Shown: one piece after another, positions 8,343-16,795 of the stretch
How the letters are laid out: every line of letters begins with the position of its first letter
Numbering within the stretch: position 1 is the first letter of the stretch
Assembly (NCBI GenBank): GCA_964534945.1
Contig: CAZHSB010000013.1
Location: forward strand, 1-38,051
DNA length: 38,051 nucleotides
DNA from: CAZHFA01 sp964534945
GTDB taxonomy: Bacteria; Bdellovibrionota_C; UBA2361; CAKMMH01
Direction of reading: 5' to 3'
Notes under the pieces: model-generated
Databases searched by the model: none
The model's input: only the letters and a program-made list of their open reading frames with translations
Told to the model about the DNA's origin: nothing
Made by a program: the position numbers and the translations under genes

Positions 8343-9473
8343 ATGAGAAAAAAATATATATTGGTTTTCTTAATTTTTTTTAATTTTCTTTTTTATTTTT
8401 TTCCTAAAAATGTTTGCGCAGATGCGTGTGAAACCGCGAAAGAGTTAGTTATTCGCGCGCAGACATTATCTGATGAAGCGCAAAAAAATAATTATTTATC
8501 TGCAATAAAGTTGTGTCCAACATCGAAAGAAGCATCGTATAACTTGGGAATTTATTATTTAAGCAATAAAGATTATGAAAATGCAATAAAATATTTTTCT
8601 CAAACGGCAAAGATTAAAAAGACAAGTATTGTTCTTGTTGCCCTCGGGAAAACTTATGCAGAAAAAGGAGATTGTCAGAAAGCAGAAGAATATTATAGAG
8701 AGGCAATTTTAAAAAATCCATCTAATACAAAAGCAAGACAAGGGATTGCAATTTGTAGGTGGAAAGCAGGAGAAATTAATTCTGCGATAGATGTTTTAAA
8801 AGAAGCATTAAAAGTAGATGAGACAGATTATCTTGTTTTGTTTAATCTTGGTCAACTTTTTGAAAGTAAGAAAGAATTTTTAGAAGCCAAAAAATTTTAT
8901 AAACAATCCATAGATCAAAACGATACATTTTATAAACCATACATGAGACTTGGTTATCTTTTGTATAAAGAACATACATTTAATGAAGCGAAAAACTATA
9001 TTCAATCCACACTTTCTTTGGAACCAAATCAAGCAGATGCAAATTATATTTTAGCAAAAATTTTTGAAAGCGAAGGTCAACTTGAAAAATCTGCAATAAG
9101 CTTAAGTCGAGCAGTTGAGCTTAATCCAGAAAACAAAGATTTTATATTATCTTTAGCATCGCTTTTAATAAAATTAAAACAAGAACAACGTGCTGAAGAT
9201 TTACTATTAGAGAAAAAAGAAATATTAAAAAATGAATATCGATTTTATTCCGTTTTAGCATTGACAGAAATGGAGCTTGGAAAATATGCATTGTCGGAAG
9301 AGAATTTTAAAAAAGCTTTAAAAATAAATCCAGTTTCTGCAAGTGTTCATAATAATCTTGGAGTCCTTTATAAAAGGCTTTTGCGAAAAGAAGAGGCCAA
9401 AGAAAGTTTTGAAAAAGCTTTGGCTATAGATGGAAATAATTTTGATGTCAAGAAAAATTTGGAGAATTTATAA
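8343..9473 (+). CDS. Secreted or periplasmic TPR-repeat protein
   Basis: This ~376-residue protein has an N-terminal signal sequence (MRKKYILVFLIFFNFLFYFF, probable cleavage after VCADA) and about nine tandem tetratricopeptide repeats covering the rest. Examples are ASYNLGIYYLSNKDYENAI, ADANYILAKIFESEGQLEKS and ASVHNNLGVLYKRLLRKEEA. TPR domains are helical scaffolds for protein binding, here on the outer side of the inner membrane. I prefer ATG 8343 over the ATG at 8316 because an AGGAG box (8327-8331) lies 11 bases before it and the signal peptide then begins MRKK. The stop at 9471-9473 is one base before the argS start, so the two genes are translationally coupled. Confidence 0.85.
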   Translation: MRKKYILVFLIFFNFLFYFFPKNVCADACETAKELVIRAQTLSDEAQKNNYLSAIKLCPTSKEASYNLGIYYLSNKDYENAIKYFSQTAKIKKTSIVLVALGKTYAEKGDCQKAEEYYREAILKNPSNTKARQGIAICRWKAGEINSAIDVLKEALKVDETDYLVLFNLGQLFESKKEFLEAKKFYKQSIDQNDTFYKPYMRLGYLLYKEHTFNEAKNYIQSTLSLEPNQADANYILAKIFESEGQLEKSAISLSRAVELNPENKDFILSLASLLIKLKQEQRAEDLLLEKKEILKNEYRFYSVLALTEMELGKYALSEENFKKALKINPVSASVHNNLGVLYKRLLRKEEAKESFEKALAIDGNNFDVKKNLENL

Positions 9474-9474
9474 T

Positions 9475-11196
9475 ATGAAAGAGAAATTGGCAAAAAGTAT
9501 TTGCGATGCAGTTAGTTTAGACTTTGATGTCATAGATAAGAATTTAGTTCCTCCAAAAGATTTCAAAAATGGAGATTTTGCATTTCCTTGTTTTTTATTA
9601 TCGAAAGTTTTAGGGAAAAATCCTGTAGAGAGTGCAATAGAATTAAGTAAAAAAATAAAACTTCCAAAAGACTTTGAAAAATTTGAAGTTGCAGGACCAT
9701 ATATAAATTTTTATTTAGATAGAAAATTATTTTCTAAAAAACTTTTAAATGAGGTTTTAGAAAAAGGCGAAGATTACGGTAAGGGAGAAAAAAAATCAAA
9801 AAATATTATTATAGATTATGCTTCCTATAATATTGCAAAAGAAATTCACGTTGGTCATTTAAGGACAACGTTTATAGGTCATGCTTTACAGAGAATTTTT
9901 CAATATTTAGGTTATGATGTAACGGCAATAAATTATCTTGGGGATTGGGGAACGCAATTTGGTTTTGTGTATGCAGGTTGCAAGATTTGGGGACGTCCAG
10001 AAATACCTGATGTCGATAAACTAGTCGATGTTTATGTGAAAGCAACAAGCCTAAGAAAGGCACAAGATGAAGATAGGGTGATAGAAGAAGATAAAGATAA
10101 ACCTAATGTAAATGAAATGGCAAGAGAATATTTTAAAGATTTGGAAAGTGGAGATAAGGAAGCTGTTGATTTTTGGCGTTGGTGCAAAGAGGGATCTTTA
10201 AAATATATATATGAAATCGAAAAAAGATTTGGACTTAAATTTGATAGTCATGATGGCGAAGCCTTTTTCAATGATAAGATGAAAGATGTTGAGGATATAC
10301 TGAAAAATAGTAAAATTTTACAAGAATCAAGAGGTGCTCTTGGTGTGGATTTAGGAAAAGAAATAGGTTTTGCAAGAGTTTTTTCCGAAGATGGAAGATC
10401 GCTATATATAACAAGAGATATAGCCGCAGCTTTTTATAGGGAAAAAGTATATCACCCAGAACAAATGTTATATGTTGTAGCTACACAGCAAGCATTGCAT
10501 TTTAAACAATTAATTGGAATTTTTGAAAAGATTGAACCAAATATTGCAAAAAAAATAAAACATATTTCATTTGGTTTTGTGCCTGGAATGAAAACAAGAG
10601 AGGGCGGTGCAATTTCTCTTAGAGCATATTTAGATGAATCACATAAAAGAGCATTAGATGTTTATAGAAATGAAGTTTCTATAAAACCAGAAGGAATTGA
10701 TGAGGAAGAGATCGCGGAAAAAGTTTCTATAGGCGCAGGCTTTTTTTATTTCTTATCCGTTTCCAATCAAAAAGATTTACATTTTAACTGGAAAGAGGTT
10801 TTAACTTTTCAAGGAGATAGTGGTCCGTATCTTCAATATGCCGTAGCAAGATTAAATTCTGTTATTGAAAAAGCAAACAATGAAAATATTAAATTAACAA
10901 AAGATGACGAGCTTAATATGGATTCACTAGTTGATGATGAGGCATTTTATTTAATTTCATTACTTTCAAACTTCGGTAAGACTATTGAAAAGGCAGGACA
11001 AGCTTATGAGCCATATTTGATTGCAAACTATGTATTAGATGTAGCAAAGGCTTTTTCAAAAGTTTATAGAACGCATAGAGTTTTAGGAGAAACAAAAGAT
11101 GTCGCGCTTGCTAACCTTTTATTATTTGTTGCTACTCGTGAAGTGTTAAAAAGCGGGCTTTATTTAATTGGTGTTCCAATAATTGATAAAATGTAA
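9475..11196 (+). CDS. argS: Arginyl-tRNA synthetase
   Basis: This 573-residue class I aminoacyl-tRNA synthetase attaches arginine to tRNA-Arg in the cytoplasm. In order, it shows the N-terminal Add-1 domain (GDFAFPCF and VAGPYINFYLD), the HIGH signature as HVGH (125-128) in HVGHLRTTFIGHALQR, the AINYLGDWGTQFG block typical of ArgS, the catalytic-loop equivalent of KMSKS as GMKTREGGAISL, GDSGPYLQYAVAR, and the C-terminal all-helical anticodon-binding DALR domain with a final VPIIDKM in place of the usual GIxxPxRM ending. ATG 9475 has GGAG ten bases upstream and matches the family start. An upstream ATG at 9430 lies inside the TPR gene. It converges with fliD, with only 16 bases between stops. 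Confidence 0.96.
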   Translation: MKEKLAKSICDAVSLDFDVIDKNLVPPKDFKNGDFAFPCFLLSKVLGKNPVESAIELSKKIKLPKDFEKFEVAGPYINFYLDRKLFSKKLLNEVLEKGEDYGKGEKKSKNIIIDYASYNIAKEIHVGHLRTTFIGHALQRIFQYLGYDVTAINYLGDWGTQFGFVYAGCKIWGRPEIPDVDKLVDVYVKATSLRKAQDEDRVIEEDKDKPNVNEMAREYFKDLESGDKEAVDFWRWCKEGSLKYIYEIEKRFGLKFDSHDGEAFFNDKMKDVEDILKNSKILQESRGALGVDLGKEIGFARVFSEDGRSLYITRDIAAAFYREKVYHPEQMLYVVATQQALHFKQLIGIFEKIEPNIAKKIKHISFGFVPGMKTREGGAISLRAYLDESHKRALDVYRNEVSIKPEGIDEEEIAEKVSIGAGFFYFLSVSNQKDLHFNWKEVLTFQGDSGPYLQYAVARLNSVIEKANNENIKLTKDDELNMDSLVDDEAFYLISLLSNFGKTIEKAGQAYEPYLIANYVLDVAKAFSKVYRTHRVLGETKDVALANLLLFVATREVLKSGLYLIGVPIIDKM

Positions 11197-11212
11197 AAAT
11201 ATGCTTTTAATT

Positions 11213-12598
11213 TTATAAATTAGAAAGCAAAGATGATAGGGCAGTTTGTTGAGAATTTAATTTTGCCATTAACGATTCTAATCCTGCATATTTTTTAGTT
11301 AATCTTTCCTCGTATTTTGAAAGATATGTTTCATAAGATGTGATTTTGTTATTGGCAGTTGCTATCTGATTAGAAAAATTTGTGATGCCTTGATCAATTA
11401 AAGCATTATATCCTGTAAATTGCGCAACTTTTCCATTTACCGCTCCAAAATCATCTCCAAGTTTTGTTAATAAAGTTTCTACAGATTTGCTGTCTTTATT
11501 TAATGCTTTTTCAAAAACATCGGAATCAAAAGCTAAAGTTCCATCTCTTTGTGTTGTTATACCAAGCTCTGATAGAATATTGACACTTCCTCCCGAAGTT
11601 CTAGTTGAGCTTAATGCAGATTTTAATGTGCTTAAAATATTTTCATCTAAAGATGTTCCTGATAAAGATCCATAAATAATTTTAAGTTCATTATCTTCTG
11701 TCTTTGTTGAAATAGCATCGTTTTCTTTTATATATGAAACAACCTTATTGAAAGCGTCTACAAAATTCTGAACATCTTCTGCTGTATCTTCTGTGCTAAT
11801 TGTAGTTGTTAAATTAACAGATCCTGTCGAGTTTAATTTTAAAGTAATTCCTGGAATCAAGTCAGAAATAGTATTTGAAGAACGCTCGATATTGTCAGAC
11901 AAACCTGCTATTGATATTTTTGCATCTTGTGCTTGAGATAATGTCCCAGCAGTCGGATCTAATGAGCTATTTGTAGATATTAAATTTTCTCCAACATTAA
12001 TTGAAATACTTCCTTTTTCTGTTCCAGACTCATTGCTTGTTATCATTAATGCATATTTAGGAGACGAAGAACTTCCAACATTTATAAGAGATGCTTCTCC
12101 ATTACTGCTTTTCCCATTAAATTGTTCAACAAAGCTTTCAATCGTTGTTGAGCCATTTATATTTATACTAGTTGTCTCATTTCCAATTGTGATATCAATT
12201 GTATCACTTCCCGTTAACCCCTCCGCCATAAGACTTTGTCCTGAATTAAACCTAGAGCCAAAAGAAAAACTTCCTGATTTTGCAAGTTGATTTACCGTTA
12301 ATTCATAATTTCCAGTGTTTGCTGCATTTGAAGAGGATACTGACATTACTGTTTCATCTGATGATTCTGAATTTTTTGATAATGCGCCTCCCGAAACAAC
12401 CCTAAATGTTTCTGCGCTTGTCTTTAAGTCAACGAGTAAGCTTTTTAATTTATCTAGGCTATCTTGAGTATCTTCATATTGAGCAACCTTATCCTCAAGT
12501 GGAGTAACTTTTGCCGTTCTTTGTTGAGAAACTAATGAATCTATCAGTGATGCGGAATCGATACCAGATGCTAATCCTGAAAATGTAACTGTTGCCAT
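11213..12598 (-). CDS. fliD: Flagellar filament-capping protein FliD (HAP2)
   Basis: This 461-residue flagellar cap protein is exported through the flagellar type III system and sits at the filament tip, helping flagellin fold. The conserved N-terminus VTFSGLASGIDSASLIDSLV matches the FliD_N domain. The serine/threonine/asparagine-rich middle (about 100-270) matches the variable exposed domains, and the C-terminal part has FliD_C features (TEDTAEDVQNFVDAFNKVVSYI, then a coiled-coil ending in LNSQQTALSSLLSNL). Composition is cysteine-free, as expected for an axial protein. I chose ATG 12598 (family start MATVTFSGLASGID) with GGAG 7 bases upstream; a longer start at 12652 would read through the promoter. 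A near-consensus sigma-28 promoter lies 45 bases upstream. Confidence 0.95.
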   Translation of the reverse strand: MATVTFSGLASGIDSASLIDSLVSQQRTAKVTPLEDKVAQYEDTQDSLDKLKSLLVDLKTSAETFRVVSGGALSKNSESSDETVMSVSSSNAANTGNYELTVNQLAKSGSFSFGSRFNSGQSLMAEGLTGSDTIDITIGNETTSININGSTTIESFVEQFNGKSSNGEASLINVGSSSSPKYALMITSNESGTEKGSISINVGENLISTNSSLDPTAGTLSQAQDAKISIAGLSDNIERSSNTISDLIPGITLKLNSTGSVNLTTTISTEDTAEDVQNFVDAFNKVVSYIKENDAISTKTEDNELKIIYGSLSGTSLDENILSTLKSALSSTRTSGGSVNILSELGITTQRDGTLAFDSDVFEKALNKDSKSVETLLTKLGDDFGAVNGKVAQFTGYNALIDQGITNFSNQIATANNKITSYETYLSKYEERLTKKYAGLESLMAKLNSQQTALSSLLSNL

Positions 12599-12642
12599 AA
12601 ATAAACTCCGTGTCGCCTTACTATCCTTTGCTTGCAAGTAGA

Positions 12643-12669
12643 ATATCGGCATAAATGGAGCAAACTTAA
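12643..12669 (-). promoter_or_regulatory. Sigma-28 (FliA) promoter of fliD
   Basis: The minus strand reads TTAAGTTT (12662-12669), exactly 11 bases of spacer, then GCCGATAT (12643-12650). The FliA consensus is TAAAGTTT-N11-GCCGATAA, so 14 of 16 positions match with the ideal spacing. The expected start near 12636 gives a leader of about 38 bases with a GGAG box. This marks fliD as a late flagellar gene. Confidence 0.88.
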
Positions 12670-12698
12670 ATATTTTTTTATTTAGTGAACATTTTCGA

Positions 12699-12737
12699 TA
12701 TATTAAAAAGGCACCTTTTTAAAAGGTACCTTTTTTT
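12699..12737 (-). terminator. Rho-independent terminator between the 49-aa gene and fliD
   Basis: AAAAAGGTACC on the minus strand pairs with GGTGCCTTTTT (one T-G wobble) around a short A/T loop and is followed by a T tract. It lies 35 bases after the stop of the small gene at 12773-12922 and upstream of the fliD promoter, so the small gene and fliD are separate transcripts. Confidence 0.78.
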
Positions 12738-12772
12738 GAAGAAATTGTGTGTGCAAAAAAAATAGGACGTTT

Positions 12773-12922
12773 TTAATTTTGTCCTTGAATGATTGCATCG
12801 AGTGTTTGAAATAAATTGTCATATAATGGCGGAATTTCTTGAGAATCGTTATAAAAAATCTTTAATAATTCTGTTTCTGCCTTTATAGAATCAATTGTGT
12901 GTAAGTCTTTTTCTTGTACCAT
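12773..12922 (-). CDS. Small acidic protein (49 aa) upstream of fliD
   Basis: This is a short open frame of 49 codons beginning MVQEKDLHTIDSIKAETELL and ending in LFQTLDAIIQGQN. The evidence that it is real is mainly signal-based. It has the best ribosome-binding site in the window (AAGGAGG, 7 bases before the ATG). A rho-independent terminator follows 35 bases after the stop. A sigma-28-like element lies 44 bases upstream. The sequence is acidic and predicted mostly helical, with no signal peptide or membrane helix. No family is recognised; the position next to fliD suggests a flagellar accessory or chaperone-like role, but this is inference only. Confidence 0.68.
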   Translation of the reverse strand: MVQEKDLHTIDSIKAETELLKIFYNDSQEIPPLYDNLFQTLDAIIQGQN

Positions 12923-12966
12923 TTTGCTATCCTCCTTGGATGGTGTTTACCCTGTTGTATTTGAGG

Positions 12967-12993
12967 CTATCGGTTGAAAATAAGATATCTTTC
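12967..12993 (-). promoter_or_regulatory. Possible sigma-28-like promoter of the 49-aa gene
   Basis: The minus strand shows GAAAGATA (12986-12993), an 11-base spacer, then ACCGATAG (12967-12974). The -10 half matches the FliA consensus at 6 of 8 and the -35 half at 5 of 8 positions. The predicted start near 12960 would give a leader of about 38 bases, the same as for fliD. It is weaker than the fliD site. Confidence 0.4.
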
Positions 12994-13075
12994 TATTTTG
13001 GCGCTTTTTTTTTATACTTTGTTTTAATTTGTTGAAATTAAAATAAAAAAATATTAGGAGATAGCAAAAAAGCGT

Positions 13076-14188
13076 ATGAAAATAAAAATTACTTTATTAG
13101 TTATTGTTTTTTTAGAAGCGTGTACGTATGGTATTTCTCAAAAATGTGAAAAAGAGTATTGGAATACATTTTATAAAAATAGTAATCAAGTAATATTAAC
13201 ACAAAGCGAAATAAAAGAGTTTAATAAAAAACTGTTAAATGAAAATGATTCGTTAATTGATTTTAAAAATTTACCAGATAATGTTAGGCGTTATAAAAAT
13301 AAAAGATTTGGTATAGCAGTCCATAAAGGAAATGTTCGTGCAGAGCCTACAGATAAGCCTGTTTTCGAAGATGAAAATGATACACACTTTGACACAATAC
13401 AATATAAGGAATTAAAATTTGGAGAGCCTGTAGTCTTGTTAAAAAGTAAGGGAGAGTGGGATTTTGTTTGGACATATAATGTTCAAGGTTGGGTAAAAAG
13501 AAGTAATCTTGCTTTTTTTGAAAATTATAAAAAGTTTTTAGAGTACGTTTACAAGAAAAATATTGCTGTCATTACGGCTAAGAGCGTGAGAGTAAATAAG
13601 CAATTTTTAGACATGGGAGTTCGTTTGGTATTGCTTAATGAAGATGAAAATAATCTTATTGTAAAATTCCCCGTTAAAGATATTGAAGATAAAGTTTTCT
13701 TTGTAAAAGCTAAAATTTCTAAGAAGAAAGCGCATGTTGGATTTTTGTCGTATACAAAGCATAATTTTATAAAGCAAGTATTTAAATATTTAGGAACTCC
13801 TTATGGTTGGGGAGGTCGTGAAAACGGAGTCGATTGTAGTGGGCTTGCTTTAAATGTTTATTCGACATTTGGCTTTGAGTTTCCAAGGAATTCTTTTCAA
13901 CAACAGCAAGTAACAAAAAGATCAATCATTATTACAAGCAGAACTAAATTAAAAAAAGAATTAAATAATAAAAAGACAGGAAGTTTATTATTTTTCCCTG
14001 GGCATATAATGATTTATTTGGGAAAAAGAGATGGAGAAAATTATATCATTCATGCGATAGCTGCTCGTTATGATAGTGGAAAAAGAGAAGAAGTGATGAG
14101 GGTTATTGTTTCTGATTTAAATATAATTAGAAAAACTGGAAAACCATTTAAAGATGAAGTTGCAAGTGTTACATTTATTGGTAAATGA
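13076..14188 (+). CDS. Lipoprotein with SH3b and NlpC/P60 cell-wall peptidase domains
   Basis: This 370-residue envelope cysteine peptidase is of the SH3b1 + NlpC/P60 architecture, like gamma-D-glutamyl-L-diamino-acid endopeptidases that trim peptidoglycan stem peptides. The signal ends in FLEAC (lipobox Cys16). The SH3b-like region spans about 75-220 (GIAVHKGNVRAEPT, then GEWDFVWTYNVQGWVKRSNLAF). The catalytic domain starts at about 228 and shows GTPYGWGGRENGVDCSG with nucleophile Cys254, His310 in GHIMIYLG, and a third residue His326 in IIHAIA. The triad is complete. A ribosome-binding site AGGAG is present but unusually far (about 15 bases) from the ATG. It is divergent from the 49-aa gene, with 153 bases between their starts. 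Confidence 0.88.
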   Translation: MKIKITLLVIVFLEACTYGISQKCEKEYWNTFYKNSNQVILTQSEIKEFNKKLLNENDSLIDFKNLPDNVRRYKNKRFGIAVHKGNVRAEPTDKPVFEDENDTHFDTIQYKELKFGEPVVLLKSKGEWDFVWTYNVQGWVKRSNLAFFENYKKFLEYVYKKNIAVITAKSVRVNKQFLDMGVRLVLLNEDENNLIVKFPVKDIEDKVFFVKAKISKKKAHVGFLSYTKHNFIKQVFKYLGTPYGWGGRENGVDCSGLALNVYSTFGFEFPRNSFQQQQVTKRSIIITSRTKLKKELNNKKTGSLLFFPGHIMIYLGKRDGENYIIHAIAARYDSGKREEVMRVIVSDLNIIRKTGKPFKDEVASVTFIGK

Positions 14189-14261
14189 TTGCAAATTAAA
14201 AATCTTTATTTAAAATAATTTATATTTGTGTTTATGAAAAAAACTAAAAGGAGATTGTTTT

Positions 14262-14831
14262 ATGCGTATAGTTATTTTAGGAGCCCCCGGAGCTGGAAAG
14301 GGAACACAAGCAAAGTTTATTACAGAGGAGTATGGGATAGCTCATATTTCCACGGGAGAAATCTTGCGTACAGCTATTAAGAATGATACTGCGCTTGGAA
14401 AGCAAGCAAAAGCTTTTATTGATAATGGAGAATTAGTTACTGATGATTTGATGATTAATCTTATTAGGGAGAGATTGCAGGAACAAGATTGTAAGAAGGG
14501 ATTTTTGCTAGATGGTTTTCCAAGGACATTAAAGCAAGCTCAAGAACTTGATAATCTATTAAAAGAATTAAATTTATCATTAACTCATATATTGGAAGTT
14601 GATGTTCCAGAAGATATCTTACTAAACAGGATATTAAATCGTGCTAAAGAAGGCTCAGGGAGATCTGACGATAATGAGGAAGTCGTAAAAAACAGATTAA
14701 AAGTGTATAAAGAGCAGACGCTTCCCGTAAGTAAGTACTATGAAGACAAAGGTGTTCTTGTAAAAGTTCCTGCAAATGAATCTTGTGTCGAAGATGTACG
14801 GAAAATGATATTTGGCCTTTTAACAAAATAA
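14262..14831 (+). CDS. adk: Adenylate kinase (short-LID form)
   Basis: This 189-residue cytosolic nucleotide kinase catalyses ATP + AMP = 2 ADP. It shows the P-loop GAPGAGKGTQ (residues 7-16), the AMP-binding STGEILR, the DGFPRT motif near residue 85, and the LID region with NRAKEGSGRSDDNEE. The LID is the short version without the zinc-binding cysteines, which is why the protein is about 25 residues shorter than E. coli Adk; UMP-CMP kinases and cyanobacterial Adk also have short LIDs. A strong AAAAGGAG box lies 8 bases before the ATG. It is followed by a tandem duplication and a hairpin, and converges with the glycosyltransferase gene. Confidence 0.94.
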   Translation: MRIVILGAPGAGKGTQAKFITEEYGIAHISTGEILRTAIKNDTALGKQAKAFIDNGELVTDDLMINLIRERLQEQDCKKGFLLDGFPRTLKQAQELDNLLKELNLSLTHILEVDVPEDILLNRILNRAKEGSGRSDDNEEVVKNRLKVYKEQTLPVSKYYEDKGVLVKVPANESCVEDVRKMIFGLLTK

Positions 14832-14863
14832 CACGTTTTTTTTGTAAGAATTTAGTGAAGTTT

Positions 14864-14893
14864 TATAAAATTTTGGGATATAAAATTTTGGGA
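14864..14893. repeat. Perfect 15-bp tandem duplication
   Basis: TATAAAATTTTGGGA occurs twice head-to-tail without any mismatch, directly before the hairpin at 14887-14934. It lies outside genes, in the adk/glycosyltransferase convergent gap. Confidence 0.9.
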
Positions 14894-14934
14894 CACGCGC
14901 TTTTTAATAACGTGCTGTCCCGAAATTTATCCTG
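14887..14934. terminator. Hairpin between convergent adk and glycosyltransferase genes
   Basis: The arm GGGACACGCGC pairs imperfectly with GTGCTGTCCC around an A/T loop. T-rich tracts are weak on both sides, so termination efficiency is uncertain. The arm GGGACACGCGCTTTTT is nearly the same as the motif at 22808 (GGGACACGCACTTTTT), so this may be a copy of a dispersed REP-like element rather than a plain terminator. Confidence 0.5.
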
Positions 14935-14954
14935 CGCCAATCCTCCCAAAAATT

Positions 14955-16607
14955 TTATTTATTGGATTTTTTTGCAAACTCTAAAAATCGATTAGATTTT
15001 TCTACTTGATAATCTGAAGTCGTTATCTCGTAATTATCAATATCTTTTAATAAATTTCTATCAGATTGCCAAAGAAAAATATTTTCTGGATAATTTTTTG
15101 TGTCTTCATTGAAATCAAATACTTGTATATTAGGATTGTAATTTCTAATATAAAAAATAGTAGGATACATCCTATGTGCTAGCATCGTAACAGATGAAAT
15201 CGTAGTATCTTTTAACGATCTTTCGATGAAAGGTTTTGATGATAATTTTTCTGTGGCGGGGTTTAATAAAATTAATCTTGTAAAAGAGAAAAATAAAGTA
15301 AGAATCAATGAAAATCTAAAAAAATAATTCTTATATTGGCTAAAGCAAGATAAAATGACAACACTTGCGATAAGTGGTAATAAATTATAGCAAACAATAA
15401 GTGTTGATATATTTGTTACTTTTACTAATGAAAGATAGAACAAAATTTCCTTTCCAGCTTTAGATGAGGATAAAAAAGAGATATCTATAATGTTAAAATT
15501 TATTAGGCAGACAAGTAACCAAATAAAAGAAAAAAAATACGAAAGTATTGTAATAGTTTTTTTGACAAGATGAGGTGATTTCTGTTCAATTTCACATAAT
15601 ATTATAGCAAAAATTGTAGACATTGCAGGATAAATCGGAAGAAGATATACACCACGTTTTCCGTCTGGAATCATAAAAAAAACTAGACAAAATAAAACTG
15701 AGATGATGCACCAAATGAAAAATTGTTTTTCATGGGGATTGCTAAAAAACAATAGTTTATTTTTAAGAAAAACTTTTATACTTAAAATGAACACTAAAAC
15801 CCAAGGAGTAAATCCTGCCATAAATGAACAAAAAAAATAAAAAATACTTTTTGAGTGGGGATCTTTTCCTGCTTGTATATCGTCAAAGAATCTTCCAAAA
15901 TTTTCTAAGAAAGCAATATGTAATAAATTTCTAGATTCTTCATCAAGTTGAAGGTGAAACCACTCTATCCACAAAATTAATGATAGACAACTGGCAACTA
16001 ATATCAAGAAGAAATTTCTGATAGAAAGTTTTTTTAAATATATTGCGAAAATAAAAGAAATACCCATTGGTATAATAATCCCGATAGGCCCTTTCGTAAG
16101 GGTTCCCAAACTTAGGAAAATAATACTAATCCAAAGATATTTTTTGTTGTTACTTTGTAGCCAATTAAAAAGTAAAATTAACGATAAAGTAGTGAACATT
16201 GTTAATGTCATGTCAATTCTTGCTAAGGAGGCATGACGATACCACTCGGGGGCTGTTAAAAGTATAAATGCTGATAATATTGCTTTTTCTTTAGAGATTC
16301 TTTTGTATATGAAAAGAAACCAAGCAAGGAGTGTTACTATTGCAGACAATACAGATGGAATCCTTGAAGCGGCTTCGGTCACTTTCCCAATGTATTTTGA
16401 AATTAATAAAATATTCCAATGAAATAACGGAGGCTTTGTCGCTAAATCTTCGTCATATCTTACAGAGTTCAAAGAATCTCCTTTCATGAGCATGCTTTGT
16501 GCGACAAGAGCTTCTCTAGGCTCCCCAGTTGACGTAAATGGATTGTTGATGCCAATAGTTAATACAAGTGAAGCAATGAAAGCAATAAATAAAGAATGTC
16601 TTATCAT
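14955..16607 (-). CDS. GT39/ArnT-like membrane glycosyltransferase
   Basis: This 550-residue polytopic membrane protein resembles the dolichyl/undecaprenyl-phosphate sugar-dependent glycosyltransferases (PMT/ArnT type, GT-C fold). The first periplasmic loop carries TGEPREALVAQSML, containing the E-x-R pattern of the catalytic loop, followed by ATKPPLFHW, which matches the KPPL motif of ArnT. A second landmark is LARIDMTLTMF, like the R-x-D/E element. About a dozen hydrophobic helices follow, then a soluble C-terminal part (about 460-550). Such enzymes add a sugar from a polyprenyl carrier to lipid A, protein or a glycan on the outer side of the inner membrane; the acceptor here is unknown. 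An AAGG box lies before the ATG. Length fits ArnT (550). Confidence 0.82.
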   Translation of the reverse strand: MIRHSLFIAFIASLVLTIGINNPFTSTGEPREALVAQSMLMKGDSLNSVRYDEDLATKPPLFHWNILLISKYIGKVTEAASRIPSVLSAIVTLLAWFLFIYKRISKEKAILSAFILLTAPEWYRHASLARIDMTLTMFTTLSLILLFNWLQSNNKKYLWISIIFLSLGTLTKGPIGIIIPMGISFIFAIYLKKLSIRNFFLILVASCLSLILWIEWFHLQLDEESRNLLHIAFLENFGRFFDDIQAGKDPHSKSIFYFFCSFMAGFTPWVLVFILSIKVFLKNKLLFFSNPHEKQFFIWCIISVLFCLVFFMIPDGKRGVYLLPIYPAMSTIFAIILCEIEQKSPHLVKKTITILSYFFSFIWLLVCLINFNIIDISFLSSSKAGKEILFYLSLVKVTNISTLIVCYNLLPLIASVVILSCFSQYKNYFFRFSLILTLFFSFTRLILLNPATEKLSSKPFIERSLKDTTISSVTMLAHRMYPTIFYIRNYNPNIQVFDFNEDTKNYPENIFLWQSDRNLLKDIDNYEITTSDYQVEKSNRFLEFAKKSNK

Positions 16608-16795
16608 AAAACCTTATATGTAAATTATATACAGAATATACATGAAAGATAATATAGCGCTTAAGATTTGTATATAATGCAGATTAATAATTTTAATATC
16701 TACAGAAAATCAAGGACACAACGTCCCATTTATACATTTATGAAATTTTAAAATAGACAGGCAAAGCTTATAAAAAATCTTTATTAATCAAATTG

